Origin: Anarhynchus alexandrinus
Lineage: Eukaryota; Chordata; Aves; Charadriiformes; Charadriidae
Assembly (NCBI GenBank): GCA_008711295.1
Contig: VUYV01000158.1
Location: 300,196-364,195 of the forward strand
DNA: 64,000 nucleotides
Direction: 5' to 3'
Both the position numbers and the translations under genes were made by a program. Position 1 is the stretch's first letter. The number at the start of each line of letters is the position of its first letter. The notes under the pieces are model-generated. The model was given only the letters and a program-made list of their open reading frames with translations. It was not told the DNA's origin and searched no databases. Below, one piece after another: positions 13,501-26,437 of the stretch.

Positions 13501-15108
13501 TAAGAAGTGACACTAATGATTACATTTTCATTTTGAAGCAATTTTTATTGCAGTACTTAGAAAATATGAAAAAAATCTTTACTAGTACTATTTGCAGGAA
13601 AATTATTTTTTTCAAAGTCATTCTACTAAATGGAGTACAATTTCCTAATAGCTTTTGATTAAAATAGTCTTTTTTTATTTCTGCATCCTTTAAATATCTT
13701 CTGCCAGTGCTTTATTGCATTACTTCAACTTTACTGCTGTCACTGCAAAATTTCTCTTTAAGGGACACTTGAATTCTGCCAATAGGCAATACCCCTTCTG
13801 TTCTAGACAGTGATGTAAATTATATTTCTTTTTTTAAAGGGATAATTCTATCCAGAAAAAGTCCCCACAGCAAAGTTTTGCAGAAAGGCAGTTTTTTAGC
13901 ATCTTATTCATAAGCATATGCATTCCTGCAAACACGCACAGACCTTCCCTTCTGCATACTATTTGATTGGCATAAGAGATGGCATAAGCAGAAGGATTTG
14001 TGCATAGACCTACAAATTATAGTATTAGGCGTGTCCAGATCCCTCCTTTCCCACTATTTCTGTAGGCACCTTTCTGGTGCTTTGCAACAACTCAATTTCG
14101 GGCACGGTTACAAATGCCGTCCCTTTATACCTGGACCAACTCATTACTGGTATGAATTTCGAACTAGTGATAACTTGAGGCCTAGCAGCAGTTTCCCAGC
14201 AGTAATGGCTAAGAAGGCAAGAATTGCTTAATAGCTGCGTGTCATTTAACTTGGTGAAATAGAAATCCAGAAGTCTCAGTATGAACCTTATTAATCCTGT
14301 CCAATGTATATGAGGAGGGACGGTATGCATGTTTGCAGTCCCAGAATGGTGTGCACCATGGCTCTTGGGACCATCAAGCTGAGCAACATCTCCCGTAGAT
14401 AACCTCAGTCTTTCCTTCTGATGTTTGGTACAAACACTCACTGGGGCCTGCCTTAAATGAGAAAGAAACTCTTTGGATGATCGCCTCTCCTGGTGGGTTG
14501 CTGGAGAGCTTTCTGGAACCTGTATGTTCACGAGGCTCTCTGAATACCTCCATCATGAAAGCTTTTCAGGCCATTTACTTTCAGTCAATGGGATCACTTG
14601 TTTCAGACTGTAATGGCATCACAGTGTTGTTACTGTTGAGCTCTGCTTTGCAGGACCTTTGTGGAAGCAGACGGGGAACCTGAACCTCCCACAGTATAGT
14701 GAAAAAATGACTAGACAAAAAGCATGTTAAATGAAGTAGAAAGTCAGTTAAAATCAGTTAAATCTTATCTAGCTCTTTTAATAGTATGGGTTACTATAGA
14801 TGCCAATAATAAATAATTTCACTTGTATTTAATCCAGTTTTTAAATATAGTATTTCAATGAAAATGTTTATCAAATGACTACTTTTGTTTTAACTCGTCA
14901 AGCTTAACACTTGAGAAATGACAGAAAGAAATCAAATGCGGATAGCTTTCTATAATGAAGTTTTAATTGTATCACTGGCCCATGATTTATTTTTTAAATG
15001 AAAAATTCTCACCTTCTGAAAATTCTGGCCCAAATCCAGCATCAAAGCTATTGTGTACTGGAACTCTCCAAAAAGGTAATCCAAATTAAATAGAAGTGTG
15101 AATCCACA
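10509..15108. other. Unique DNA, no gene seen
   Basis: No repeat family or supported exon is visible. An N sits in a C run at 10638. A GC-richer patch at 11260-11540 contains a near-palindromic CCCCCGGGAGGGG but is too small and CpG-poor to call a CpG island. The 168-codon open frame on the - strand at 14025-14531 has no family resemblance, and its length is not exceptional for the amount of sequence searched. Confidence 0.55.
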
Positions 15109-15276
15109 GTGGATTAATTAAATGACATTAAACTCTCATGTGGATACCCTGAATCAGAATTAAAAGTGTCTTGATTCAATTTAACTTAATTTCCAGAGCA
15201 AATTAGTTAATTAAGTGTGCTGTAATTTTGAATGAAAGTGTCTACACAGAGGTTTAATATGTTTTGACTAATCCAC
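15109..15276. repeat. Imperfect inverted repeat, possible old DNA transposon
   Basis: The left arm (about 15109-15148) starts GTGGATTAATTAAA. The reverse complement of the right arm (about 15237-15276) starts GTGGATTAGTCAAA. The arms stay alignable for roughly 40 bp, sharing an ATTAAAC core and a TGTGGA/TGTAGA block, and are separated by about 88 bp. This is the form of a decayed terminal-inverted-repeat element or a long hairpin. No clear target duplication flanks it and I cannot name a family. Confidence 0.4.
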
Positions 15277-16684
15277 TTTAAAAATTAATTCAGATTAACA
15301 TTTTTGAGTGACCCTTGTACTGGCAAACCCTCGGTAACTTGACAAAAAGTTGAAATGAGAAATGCTGCAAGGCTAGTGCTCAAAAAAGAAGACTGTAATC
15401 ATGACCAGTAGCTCAGACCTGATTTTTGTCTTGGAATTTTGTACAATCAAGAAGCAGATTTATTTCTTGGGCCAGAAATTGTACTCCATGAAAAAAATTT
15501 GTTCTGTCAAAGAAAGGGAAAATTGTCATGCAGTCTTAAAAAATGAAGTGCACATGAAGATGCATTTGGTATTGCCACAGGAGGTTGCTATATTTGATCT
15601 ATATGAACATCAGAGCAGGGAGATCCCAAGTGTTTCTGGTATTGCAAAGGCAGAATAACAGCATTTCTCAAATCGTGAGGAAGAGAGAGAAGTCCAGTTA
15701 ACATTTTTTTTTTTTAATTGGAAAAAAAATTATGGACCGCCATGGACCTATTCCACTATTGATTATAAGCTGGAAGGGGATCATTGGAACGAGGATGTGA
15801 AGGGGAGAGTACTGCCCTGGTATATAAGGAAAAAGCAAATTAATCAATAGCTTTACATGGTCAAATAATGTGAGTTAAGAATGGCTACAGCCCTGGCAGT
15901 TGGGGTGGAGAAGAGAAGGTGAATGTGGCTTGATACCTGTGCAGCACTGGAGAGGGGAATGGAGAGGAAGAGGGTCATGGAGAAACACAGGTATTTCTTT
16001 CCATGGTGAGGATTTCTGTGCAAAAACTGTGGGCACTATCCCACCTTAGCCTGGGACACAGGTCTCCTGAATGAGCTATGAAGCATTAGCTGGACCTGGC
16101 AGGGCCGAAGTTGGGGTTAAAGAGATGAAGAGTGACAAACCTCACCCATGTCTATAAGGGGTTCCCTGAGCCACCATGTTAATCTGTCCTATGCTTCCTG
16201 CCATGACATTTTGCACTTATTGACGCTGTCTTAGCTGAAGGCATGGAGAGGGAGATGTTTCCTCTTCCTTCAGTTGATTATAAAGAACAACATATAGGGA
16301 GGAGCCAGTTTGGTGCCATGTGAGACCAAAGTACTACCAAGCAAAGAGCAGAAGGGCACGTGCCCCGTAGGGATAAAAAAAGAAAAATATTAGGAAAGAG
16401 GGGTAAGGACTCAGCTGCTGTCTTGCAGAAGTAGTGCTTCCTCCATTGACCCAGAGACTAACATATTTATCTTGGTCAACTTTTTCCCTTGATTGATATT
16501 TTATTATAATTTTTGTGGTAAGTGATTTTGGACTCTTTAAGACTTCAGGACTCAGTGCTTTGTAATGGTAATGGGATGCAAAGAAGCAGCAGAGCTGAGA
16601 CAATATCAAATGCACAGTTTAATTGTACTTTGAAGATTTGTCCTTATATTATCCACTTTTGTTATACTGTGTCCATTGCAAGAG

Positions 16685-16759
16685 CCTTTAAGACCGCATA
16701 CCGGCCTTCAAGCACTTACAGAAATTACAGCAGCTACTGCTAGTAAAACGGAGAAACAG
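16685..16759 (+). CDS. Weak candidate exon B (25 codons), product unknown
   Basis: A 75-nt segment is open in phase 0 to 0 and ends at a good donor (CAG/GTGCGT). The peptide begins PLRPHTGLQALTEI and ends SKTEKQ. The acceptor side is poor: a tandem AGAG follows a weak pyrimidine tract, and the AG two bases upstream would normally compete and shift the frame. It is phase-compatible with candidate exons A and C, so it could be an optional exon between them. The evidence does not separate it from chance. Confidence 0.13.
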
Positions 16760-18088
16760 GTGCGTAAGAAAATGAGATTTTAAATGCCTGCTTTCATTTT
16801 ACTGCAAGAATAAGCTCTGGAAACAAAGCCCTGATTGGAGAAGTGCAGAAAATCAAAAACAAGTTGCATGAGTGTCTTCACTACATCTTTTAATTATGAG
16901 GAAATTTTGCCGCATTTTCATTCTGTATTATTATCAGAGCACAATTTTCATGCCTTTCATATTCTAAAAACTCCAGAATGACACACACATTTATTTCTAG
17001 TATTAAATTGTGCTGCTAAAGCACATTCTGTTTGGCATGACGTCCTTTCAGTTTAATTTTCTCCAAAAATCCGTTTCATCTTTTCAGAATATAAATGGCA
17101 TACCATTGACCCTTCAACTTCCTGCTATTCCCTCCTGTCTTCAGTGCTCAGATGACTAAGTTGGGAATGTGTTCAAGTGGTGGCATCTGGCTCTTTGGGG
17201 AGCTCTGTGAGCAATTATGTTGGCAGCTTTACAGATGGCTCTTCGCATTGTGGGGTGAATCTGAGCTTTTATCTTTTAGATATCTGTGATTTGGAAGAAC
17301 TTGCACGCTGGTAAATAACTGCGCTCTTCCCTTCTTGAGCACCCATTCAAGGCTAAACTAAATGCTGCTGCATTAAAAGCTCATTGCTTTATAAACCAGA
17401 CACAAATAAAAACCGTACAAGTGGTCATCTACAAAGTTGTTTTTAGAGGCTTGGACACATGAACAGCATTCTCCTCAAAGACTGCTCTTTGTCTTCCAGA
17501 TAACAGACATGGTTTTGTTAGCCAAGTATTTTCCAACTAGAAATTTAAGTTCTAATCCTTGAAAGAGAAACTGTTAACTCTTTAAAGAGACCAGGTCCTT
17601 AGTTTGTAGTCCCATATAAAGACTAGTTGATTCAGGTGTGTCTGGAGGATCTTAAAACCTGGATGCTTTGGGGTATTTTCTTTTTCAATAGTTGTATCTG
17701 TTAGATATATTTAGAATAATCAGAAGGCGGCCTCAGAAAACCGTCAGTTAATACTGAAGTAGAGCGTGGGGACAGGCTGCAGGTCAGAGAGCAATGACGG
17801 GTGCAAGAGGGCGAGAGCTTCTAGACTCTGCAGCCTTTGGTTTTTTGACCCAAGGGAAACGAAAGTGTGGAGACCAATTTGTTTTTATTTCCACAGCACA
17901 CCTGACTTGATCTCAAGCAATTTACTTAATTTCTTTTGGGGACATGGATGTATGTTTAGGTAGGTGTGAATAAGGCTTGAAAATTTGTCAGTATGGGTAA
18001 CAGAATTAGCTTGAGCACCTAAAAGATCGCAAAGTCCAAAAGGAGATGTCTTGTAAGTGAAGAAGTCTCATTTCATCCCCTTCCTTAC

Positions 18089-18173
18089 CTGAGTCCAGAG
18101 AAGAACGGATTCACATGTGAAAATGGCATGAGTACACCTAAGACAGTCCGCTCAGGGATTTATATGTGACATC
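18089..18173 (-). ncRNA. Candidate noncoding exon (antisense lncRNA)
   Basis: On the - strand an 85-nt segment lies between an acceptor (CCCCTCTGCTCTATACACAG) and a near-consensus donor (CTCAG/GTAAGG). All three frames carry stops, so it cannot be an internal coding exon. It would fit a long noncoding RNA or a 5' UTR exon. No transcript evidence is available, and a decoy pair of splice sites is the main alternative. Confidence 0.2.
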
Positions 18174-18491
18174 TGTGTATAGAGCAGAGGGGGAGGTCCA
18201 GTCCGGAGCTTTTCACTTGGAGCCTGTGAAGGGGATTGCTGGTAGGCTTAGTCTGCATGGGGTTAGTCTGCCGATCTGCCTACCAGGGATGCTTTTTAGC
18301 AAGCAAGAGGAAGCAAGAGAAATCTGGACACTGATTCTTTACAGTAGTGATTCTTACAGATAATGGATTAACAGATAATGTTCTCAAAAAACCTGTCCTG
18401 GGTTACAGAAAAATATTTGATATATTTACTGCCAAGATTATGCATTGCCTGTTGGGGGCTGAGTTTGGTGAAATCAAGAGTTTTTTTGCAG

Positions 18492-18582
18492 GGACCAATT
18501 TTTATAGTTGTACAACTCCCTCTGGGACAACATGAGGACGTGGGACCTGGCAATGAGGGAGAGAGACTCCCAGCAGTGCCAA
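18492..18582 (+). CDS. Candidate internal exon C (30 codons), product unknown
   Basis: A 91-nt segment is preceded by a strong acceptor (TTTTTTTGCAG/G) and followed by a consensus donor (GTAAGT). It is open in one frame starting on a codon boundary and ending one base into a codon (phase 0 to 1). The peptide starts GPIFIVVQLPLGQ, a short hydrophobic stretch, and ends in an acidic, glycine-rich piece (GNEGERLPAVP). No family is recognised. Its end phase fits candidate exon D at 34814, where the split codon would read AAA (Lys). A chance pseudo-exon is the alternative. Confidence 0.25.
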
Positions 18583-19780
18583 GTAAGTGTTTGAGGTATA
18601 TGTTGTAACCTGTAAAATCATGGCATCAGGACACTGTGCCATTTGAGAAAGTTGTCTAGAATTTTTACTTTGATTAAAACTGATTATAATCTTCGATTAT
18701 AAAGCATTTTATAATGTGTTCTTTATGAAGCATTCCAGGAATGAGGAGTTTTACATAGCATTTCTAATGAGATGGATTTTGAGCAAATGCACCATAGCTG
18801 AGTTGTTATAAGTTCATAATCTTTTTTTAATACTTAGAAATAGCAACTTCTGACTAATCTTTTTCCAGTTGTAAGACCGTAATGTACTCATTTGAAAGAT
18901 TAGCTGATATTTTGTAAGGATACCTAAAGTAAAATGGGAATCAGCTTAAAGGACTGAAAGCCAGAATTTTTATATATCATATAGAAGATCGAATTGCAGC
19001 CTTTGAGGATGCTGTGTTCACACTCCTAGTCACAGCCAAGAGACAGTAAAAATTGTTAATGAACTGTGAAGATCCTATGACTTTCATATATCTTAGCTGA
19101 TTTGATTATTGAATTGTACGTGGTTTTAAAGAGTTAATTTCTGCCTGAGACAACGGGCACACAGAATAACATGGCAATGGCCTGAGACAACCCTTCTGCT
19201 GGCATATAAGAGAAAAAGTAGGGAGCTAGCTAATTTTGAAGATGATCATGATTCTCCGTTCCTGCTCCCTGGGGGAGGGAGATGAACAAAACTGGCCATA
19301 CTCAGAAGAGCCAGACAGGAGCCTCGGGGAGAACACTGAAGTTAGGGAAGATAAGATGTAACCTGGCTTTTGTGTCAGTGTTTTCTCCAGTTGCTTTTTC
19401 CTATGGCTTCTAAAGAAGCTGTTCTGAGTTACTGTATTTATCACCCAGCCATGTCTCCAGAGATGTCCCTTGCAGATGTCAAACTCATTAGGACCTACTG
19501 AAAAATGAGGCTGGTATGCAGTGAAGAAAACTAACTGGTGAACCCAGGAGCTTTTTTTTGTGTTTAGGTGTGCAGGCTTGGAATTCTTCCTAATATCATG
19601 TTGTGATGAAACCTGGGTATATATCCCTGGTGTCTCTGAAAAGAAACCTGGGTATATGAGTAAAAAGAGAGCTAGGGTACAACCCAGCAGATCAAATGAT
19701 CTTGATAAAAGAAGCCAAGGCGTCAGAGTATTGTGGTGTGCATTTATCCTGTGCATTAGAAGCAGTTTGGTCCTCTAGCT

Positions 19781-20072
19781 CAGTGGGCTCCAAAGTAGGG
19801 TGTACACACACAATGGGGCGTGTGTGCAAGTCAACCCATTGGAGTGTGGGAAGAAAATATTTTTCATACCATTAATAAATGAAATAATATTTTAAAAATA
19901 GTGTTTATTTCATCTTTATCTCATCCTTTTCAATCTCTATTTTCGTGTATGCTTTACAATATACATAAAATTAGTACAGTAGTACATGAATATAATTCAT
20001 AAATAAAATTTATTTTGCAGAAAATGTTTTTACTGATAGGCGTGTATGATCAAAGAGGTTTGGAGACCACTG
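19781..20072. mobile_element. Non-autonomous hAT-type DNA transposon with target duplication
   Basis: A 292-bp element has terminal inverted repeats of the hAT kind. The left end reads CAGTGGGCTCCAAAG and the reverse complement of the right end reads CAGTGGTCTCCAAAC. It is flanked by an 8-bp target duplication, CTCTAGCT on the left (19773-19780) and CTCTAGCA on the right (20073-20080), matching 7 of 8 bases. Eight-bp duplications and CAGNG ends are hallmarks of hAT transposons. The AT-rich interior encodes no transposase, so it would have needed a transposase in trans. The mismatches in the ends and duplication point to an old, inactive copy. Confidence 0.85.
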
Positions 20073-20080
20073 CTCTAGCA

Positions 20081-23000
20081 GATTTCTCAGGTGAAGGAGT
20101 ATTGAGCCCTTCTGCAGGGCAGGAGAAGGTAGAAGTCTGAGAGAGCTGCTTTCGGAAGATGCTCTCTGAAACGTCAAATGTACAGTCTCTGCTGTAGATC
20201 TGCCAAGAACGTGTAAGTGATGTCTAAGGGTAGCATGTGACTGGGGAAAGATTTAGAAGAGGGGCAATTTCCAACAGCATGGAATAATCTTTGTTTGCAT
20301 AATGTTTAAATACTTCTTAGTAAAAGGTAGTTAAACTCTCATTATAGTAATTTAAAAATTACCGCATTTAATCAGAAACAATGAATTACTGACTAAGGGG
20401 ACCTAAATACAATAATTCATCCTCTTAAGCAGGTAAGTTTCCTGATGGAAACTGAATTCCAAATTTATAATAATGAAAACCAGCAATGGTTTTTAGATAT
20501 TTTGTTGCTGATGCTAAGTATTATTCAAAAGAATTATAAGAAAACAATTCGTGCTTTTTTTTTTTCCTTAGAAGAATTTCCTGTGCAGATGAAGTCCTCT
20601 CTTATGTATCAAGTAGGGCAGAAGCATGACCAGCTTCATGCAGTTGTATCAGTAGAAAAAAATAATGAAAAAAAAAACCAGGAAATGAAGTAAATGTCTA
20701 GCATTAATCAGTAGGTTCAATGTTGCAAGGCATCTCTCTGAACTTACTTTAAGAAACAGTATGAATGTCATGAAAATTCTTAAAAGTACAAATAATTTAT
20801 TATTGGTTTAAGTACTTCAGGTTCTGAACACCTGCTTCTGTGCTGCTCCTTGGCTAGCACTGGAAAATGTCCAATAAAAACTCTCCACACCCCCAGGTCT
20901 TACGATCTGCCTATNGAAAATCGGTGGAGTATTCACTTCTCATCTGCCTCTTGGGTTTTAATCTACATTGTTGACAAATTAAAATACTTACAGCTTATAT
21001 ATTAAACACAGACTGACAGTAATACACCAAAGTCTACCACAGAGTATGTATATAAAGACAACCAGGATCAAAGCCTATAAACAATCATTTCTAAGCTCTC
21101 GCCCCAGTCGCCTCAGAGAGGAGATGCTATAGCCTGTAACGTGCCCTAGGTTTGGCAGAACTGGGTCTGTTGACCTGACAGAGTGAAAGCCAGGACCACA
21201 CAGGAAGAAAGTCCTGAGGGCACAGCTTACAGAAATGGGCGCTTTCAGCTTCTGCCTTTCAGCTGCTTCCAGCTGACGCAGAATCACTTGGAGAATTCAA
21301 TTCTTTGGTTATTTAGGGCCAAAACAGTTTTGTATTAACTTCTGCATCTTACTATTTGTATGTGCTATAGTACAAAATTCACATTGTACTGGCCGCTTTT
21401 TAGTTTTTAGACATATATATGAGGGTATCTGTGTAATATGCATGATACAGGCAAGTCCATGCTTTTCTTTTCTAGCTTTTGTTTCCGAAAGACTTTGAGG
21501 CATGATGCATTACCTGTTTAATCTGCAGAGTCATGGCATGAATAGTTAGAATAAGTTACTTGCTGCTGCTTTGTTCTTAAATTAAGTGAGCAGTCAACTT
21601 AAAAGGGTTCAAGGAAATTAACAGCATCTCTTACTCTGCTTGCTGTGAGAACAATGTAATTGTACTGGGGATGAGCGCAGTGATATACACATATAGTTAT
21701 GCATTCTATTGTGTAACTTAAAGAATTTTGGGAGAAGTAAAGAAGCCTGTGTGCACAGCACAGTAGCAAAACTGCCACTAGCAATGTTTGATGGACTCAA
21801 ACCGCAAAGCACTTCCAGCAGTCACTATCTGCTGTCAGCACAGCTGCGCCTTAGCACATGCCACGTAATTCTCCTTTGGAGATTTGAGTCAATGATGCTT
21901 CTCCCAGACCCCTCACACGGTGAACCCCTTCCTGCCCCTTCCTACACTGCCAGTCCTTTGCTGACATGTCCCTTTCACTGGCTTTCCCTGCTGTTCCAAC
22001 GCAGAGGGAGAATGCACACAACCCTGTAGTCCTTTGCTGGTTGGGCAACAGCAGACAGTGTCCAGTTAATAATCAAATCAAATAACTCCAATTAAATCAT
22101 AAGAGTTATTTTCCCTCAAAGGCCCATATTGAACAAAACTCTAATCCAAAAATAATCCACATAATACGTGATGGAGAGTTAAGTAGAAAATGTGTACAGT
22201 GGTTGGGGCTTGGAAATGGGGTGGTTAACTGTGCTGACATTCCCGCAGTATTTCCAACTGGATCTTTAGGTGATCTCCACTGACTAGCTTAAAAATTGTG
22301 AAATTTTAACTGTAATGAATTTCAGAATTTGTTTTCTTCTATTTGTTGGCTTTTTGAGATCAAAGAGAACAATTACTTCAAGATTTTTCCTAAGCATATG
22401 GCTCAGAATTGTATTAGTTTTTAAAGATGTATTATTTTTATGTAATCTCATTATACCAGCCTTAGGGAAAATACCAATTATTGTGTGATTTGCATGAGTT
22501 GGCAACACTGAAACAGTAGCGTGGTATGGTGCGGTGTATCACATGCTAATATCACAGCACTGAGGTGACTAATCTGCTGTGTTAATTCTCTGTTCTGTGG
22601 GGGATAGCTTGAGAAACCCCTTCCTCGACAATGATAATCTCGCTGCTGACCCTTTAAGTATCTTAAATTTTCTTAAAAGCTCACGGAGAATAATGTGACA
22701 CTATTGTCTGTTCTCTATTGTGGATCTAATGAGAAGTGATGAAAAGAACAGATACACAGCAGACAAAAGAAAACCCACAGGTTAATGCTTCTTTTGGATT
22801 ACTTCATATTTTACACATTACCACTCTTCACAGAAGTCTTTCGAGCAATCTTTTAAAGGTGACATTCATACCTCTCAAAATAGGCACGACAACGTATCTT
22901 TCTTTACCAGTTCTGTTAAAACTCATGAGTAATGAGTTAAAACTCCTTTTGTATGTTAATTTAGTGTTTCATTTGGCAAGTTGAAGGTTTTTATGATTTT

Positions 23001-26000
23001 AGAATGTGCTGTGATTTATTTTATTTATGGATTTATTTTCCAAAATTTAGACTGAATAAAACAGTGGCATGCAGGAGACTAAATTCTGAGGCATTTACCC
23101 TCTTATAAATTCATGGTAACTTCACTGATTTTAGTGAATAATACTGCAGGTTTACACTGAGATCATCTCCACATTCAGAAAGCTTTCCTGATTAAAGCTA
23201 AACTGAGAGGGCAAATTATCATTTGTTTAATTAATAGTCCGTAGTTCAGAAGATTGTAATTCAGGATGAGGTCTCCAAAAAGACTCATCTTTGAGCTGGG
23301 TTCCCAGTCCACTCAGTGAAAATGTTAATGTCAGCTGCTGGGATACTAGAGTTCAGGGTCTTTGGAAAACCCTGTTGGGTTTGTGTTAGTATTAAAGCTC
23401 TTGAAAGAAAAGCTTCCAATGCCTGGGTGTTTTCAAGGCAGGGCAAGGGCACGGGGCACATTCTGAGGGTGGGTATGATGCAAAATGGTACCTTGTAATC
23501 ATGAGGGTATTGATCCTGAAACAATAAAATTTGCCTATATTGTCATTTCTTAGACATGCTATTGTTGCCGTGTTTATGATTTCATTTCAATACTTAGTTC
23601 ACAGAAGTATTCAGGGGCCCTGTCAAGATATAGGAAAGAGAAGACTAATAACTGTCTTCCAAATGGCTGTTTTAAGACAAAAAGTAATCATGTGTTCTCA
23701 GTGGCCGAGAGGGCCAAGAAATCTTTAAATTGGGATGAGTATTGTGGAAGCCTTCCTGTGCAGAAGGAGGAGGGAGTGGCTGAGTGGGTAGGATTGCCAC
23801 ATCCAAGAAGCGGTGCATCTCATTCATGGTGGTGTTATTTTGTGGTAAGGAAGGGGAACAGGAGCTAGAACAAGTTGGGTGAATATTTGTTGAGGTTTGA
23901 GTTGAGTTTGATCTTCTTGGAAGATCCTCACAGTTCTACTGTGAAATAATCACAGTATTCTGGTAAGAAGGACGAGGAAAACATCTTATTTCGGGCAGCT
24001 ACTACAACAAAATATTTATGAAAAAATAACGTGTGTACTCCTGCAGTCCTTTTTCAGCTGAAGAAACAGTGATGCTGAATGCATTTAATTTGGAATTAGA
24101 ATACTAATTATTAAAAAAAAAGCCTTCTGAATATCGGGATAATGACAGTTCTAGGGGTATATTAATGAATCTGTGTGAAGGAAGACAGGGCTGCAAAATG
24201 GCTAATCAAAGCACAAGCTATTTTAAAGTGATTCCAATTTTATCTCATGACCTTCACAAAAAATATGCAATATCTGTATCAGTAAATACTCTGCTTTTTT
24301 TTTTTGCTTGCTTAGCGCTTCTAAAAATATTTTCTTCTTTATACTCAGGAAATAGAGAATACATAACACTTTGGACTAAATAGGGGTGAAAATACATTTC
24401 TTATCATTACCTGTATTTGCAGAGCTCTGTCCATGGTTGAAACCAGCCAATTGTTTTCAAGAAGGGTAAATTTGGGGTAACTTTAAAAATCCATAGAATG
24501 GTTTGGGTGTGAATCAGCATCATCTCCTAATTGGTGGGATCCTGTATAATGTCCCTTCTTGTTCTCAGGGTTGTCTGGGGATGGAATAGCAGTGTGTTTA
24601 AGAGCTAAGCTCTCTTTTTTTCCCCCAGTATAGGATGTAATGGTAGTACAATAAAACTAATAATGGTTTGACAGCTTTTGCATTCTTCTCTTGTATTCTC
24701 ATTTGTTTCTGTTAGTCATGCGAATGCTCTGACTGATGATTCTAACTGTGGCACTTCATGAATCCAAAGAGAAGTAGTGGTCTTCTGGAGCCGTGGAGAC
24801 CCTTTACCTGTACTGAGAACCGTAGTTGGAGACTGTGAGGTTGGATTATGCACATAGTTCAAGGTTTTGATGTCTTTATGTGATGCAAGACAGAAAGTTA
24901 AAGTAATAAGAGTTCACCATCACAGATAGATGTTGGCAACATTAAGGCTTGCATTGTCACCTCCTCATAGATTCACAAAAAATGTACCCCATGCAAAGTT
25001 TTGTATTCTGCTTCGTGTAACATTTTGTCTCAGATGAAATGATAGAGCTCTCTGTGCAGAACTTCCTAGCTCATGGGCATTTGTTCTGTGTATCACTGAA
25101 TTCCATCAGCTCCTGATCAACGCAGTAGAAAGTTAAAGTCCTCAGCACTTTACAGAAATTCTCAGTTCCTAATGGAATATTTGGTCTTGTGGGGCTTTTT
25201 TGTTAATGGCTTTTTGTCTTTGGCTTTTTGTGTTTCTGTTGGGTTTTGTTTTGTTTTTGTGGGTTTAGTTTGGTGGTGTGTTTTGTTTTGTTTTTTTTTT
25301 NNNNNNNNNNAATATGGGAAACCCTAGGTTTTTTTTAGTTCTGCTTTGATTTTTGAAAGTGGTCTTGCTCTTGCTTTGACTATTTGGGTTTGACTCCATC
25401 AAATTTCTGATACTGTTGGCATTCCATGGACAGCCCCACAGTCAATCGTGCAGCACAAGTAACAGTCAGGAGGTCCTTGGCTGCTCTGAGAGGCGAAGGA
25501 GGAAACACAACAACAGGGAGATCAAATAATCCCAGTTTGCTTTTTTTTCTGTCATGGAAAGTCAGTTAACAGCTACAAAAGGGAAAAAAAGATCTGTTGA
25601 ATTCGGGAGCCTTATATATGCTATCCTCCATTCTGTTGTGTGGTTATTTTTTAATAAACTGTGTTAGGAAACACTTCTCAAAAGGATTTTGATCTGAAAC
25701 GCTGTTTTGGTAAAAGCTGGAACATTTTCTCAGCCTGTTTGTTTAAAAAAAAATAATCTTAGGGATTTTTTATGAAATCCAGTACGAAATTCTTGTTGAA
25801 GAGCAAGAAAGTCTAGTAGCAGTAATAGCACAGTGATCCAGATTCACTTTGTAGATCTGTGTTCAGCAGTCTGGCTTGAGTTAGACACAGAAAGGGTTTA
25901 TATACTTTTCCTCAATCAAAGAGATAACCGAGCACAGTAGAGGCATGAATCTGGGTCTTCTTTATAGTCATACCACAGAATAAGTCTCTCTCACTTCTTT

Positions 26001-26437
26001 TTATTCCCCATTGGAGCTCTCCTGCTTCACATAGATAAATGCTCATAATGCTGGGAAAAGGAACGCTGACTCTAGAAGTGGTGGGAAGATCCTATGTGCT
26101 TATTTTTGGCCCACTGAAATGTTCTTTCAGTAGTATGAAATCAAATTGTTCCAACAAGAGTGACAAGGAGAGGTTTATTTGCTATCGAGTCAAGCTCCAG
26201 GGAGATCCTGCGTGCCTTCTCCCTCTTCCTACCTCCCCTTGCCCAGCTTTTACTTAGTAAGTTTTTGTTATGTATAGGTGCCGAATAGATATAATTTATG
26301 AAGCTTTGCATTTTTATGGACTTTTGTTTACCACCTAGTTTTAGATTTTAAGATGACAATGAAAATATGCATGTGTTCTGGCATATTTTTATGGGATCAC
26401 AATAAAAATAGTACTAAGCTTATTTCAGAGTTCATCT
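20081..26437. other. AT-rich unique DNA with one assembly gap
   Basis: No supported exon or named repeat occurs here. There is a single N at 20915 and a 10-N gap at 25301-25310, just right of a T/G-rich tract. A strong donor match (CAG/GTAAGT, exon side ending 20432) has an acceptor-like AG upstream, but all three frames between them are closed. Confidence 0.55.
25186..25310. repeat. T/G-rich low-complexity tract ending in a 10-N gap
   Basis: A run of TTTTG- and TTTGTG-type motifs with GGGTTT and GGTGGTG patches ends in T10 and then ten Ns (25301-25310). The placement suggests sequencing stalled in the homopolymer. Exactly ten Ns probably marks a gap of unknown true size. Confidence 0.8.

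Larger units (their letters stand above)
15277..19772. other. Unique DNA with several splice-flanked segments
   Basis: No repeats are recognised. The interval contains the candidate + strand exons at 16685-16759 and 18492-18582 and a - strand splice-flanked noncoding segment at 18089-18173. A 15-bp direct repeat (GAAACCTGGGTATAT) occurs at 19608 and 19643. Confidence 0.5.

Noticed and set aside
14025..14531. 168-codon open frame on the - strand
   Set aside because: Composition is unremarkable, it matches nothing I know, it overlaps open frames on the other strand, and the length is within chance expectation.
17897..17959. 63-nt open segment after TTTTTATTTCCACAG and before GTAGGT
   Set aside because: Good splice sites, but its phase (2-2) fits none of the neighbouring candidates, and the short peptide is an unconvincing mix of hydrophobic residues.
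19226..19756. 176-codon open frame on the - strand, the longest in the window
   Set aside because: No family resemblance, no splice or promoter context, and about one frame of this length is expected by chance in six frames of 64 kb. It is also close to the hAT insertion, not within a gene.
24488..24515. CATAGAATGGTTTGGG resembling a reversed CR1 end
   Set aside because: The match stops after about 16 bases and does not continue into the GGTTGGAAAGGACCTT block.
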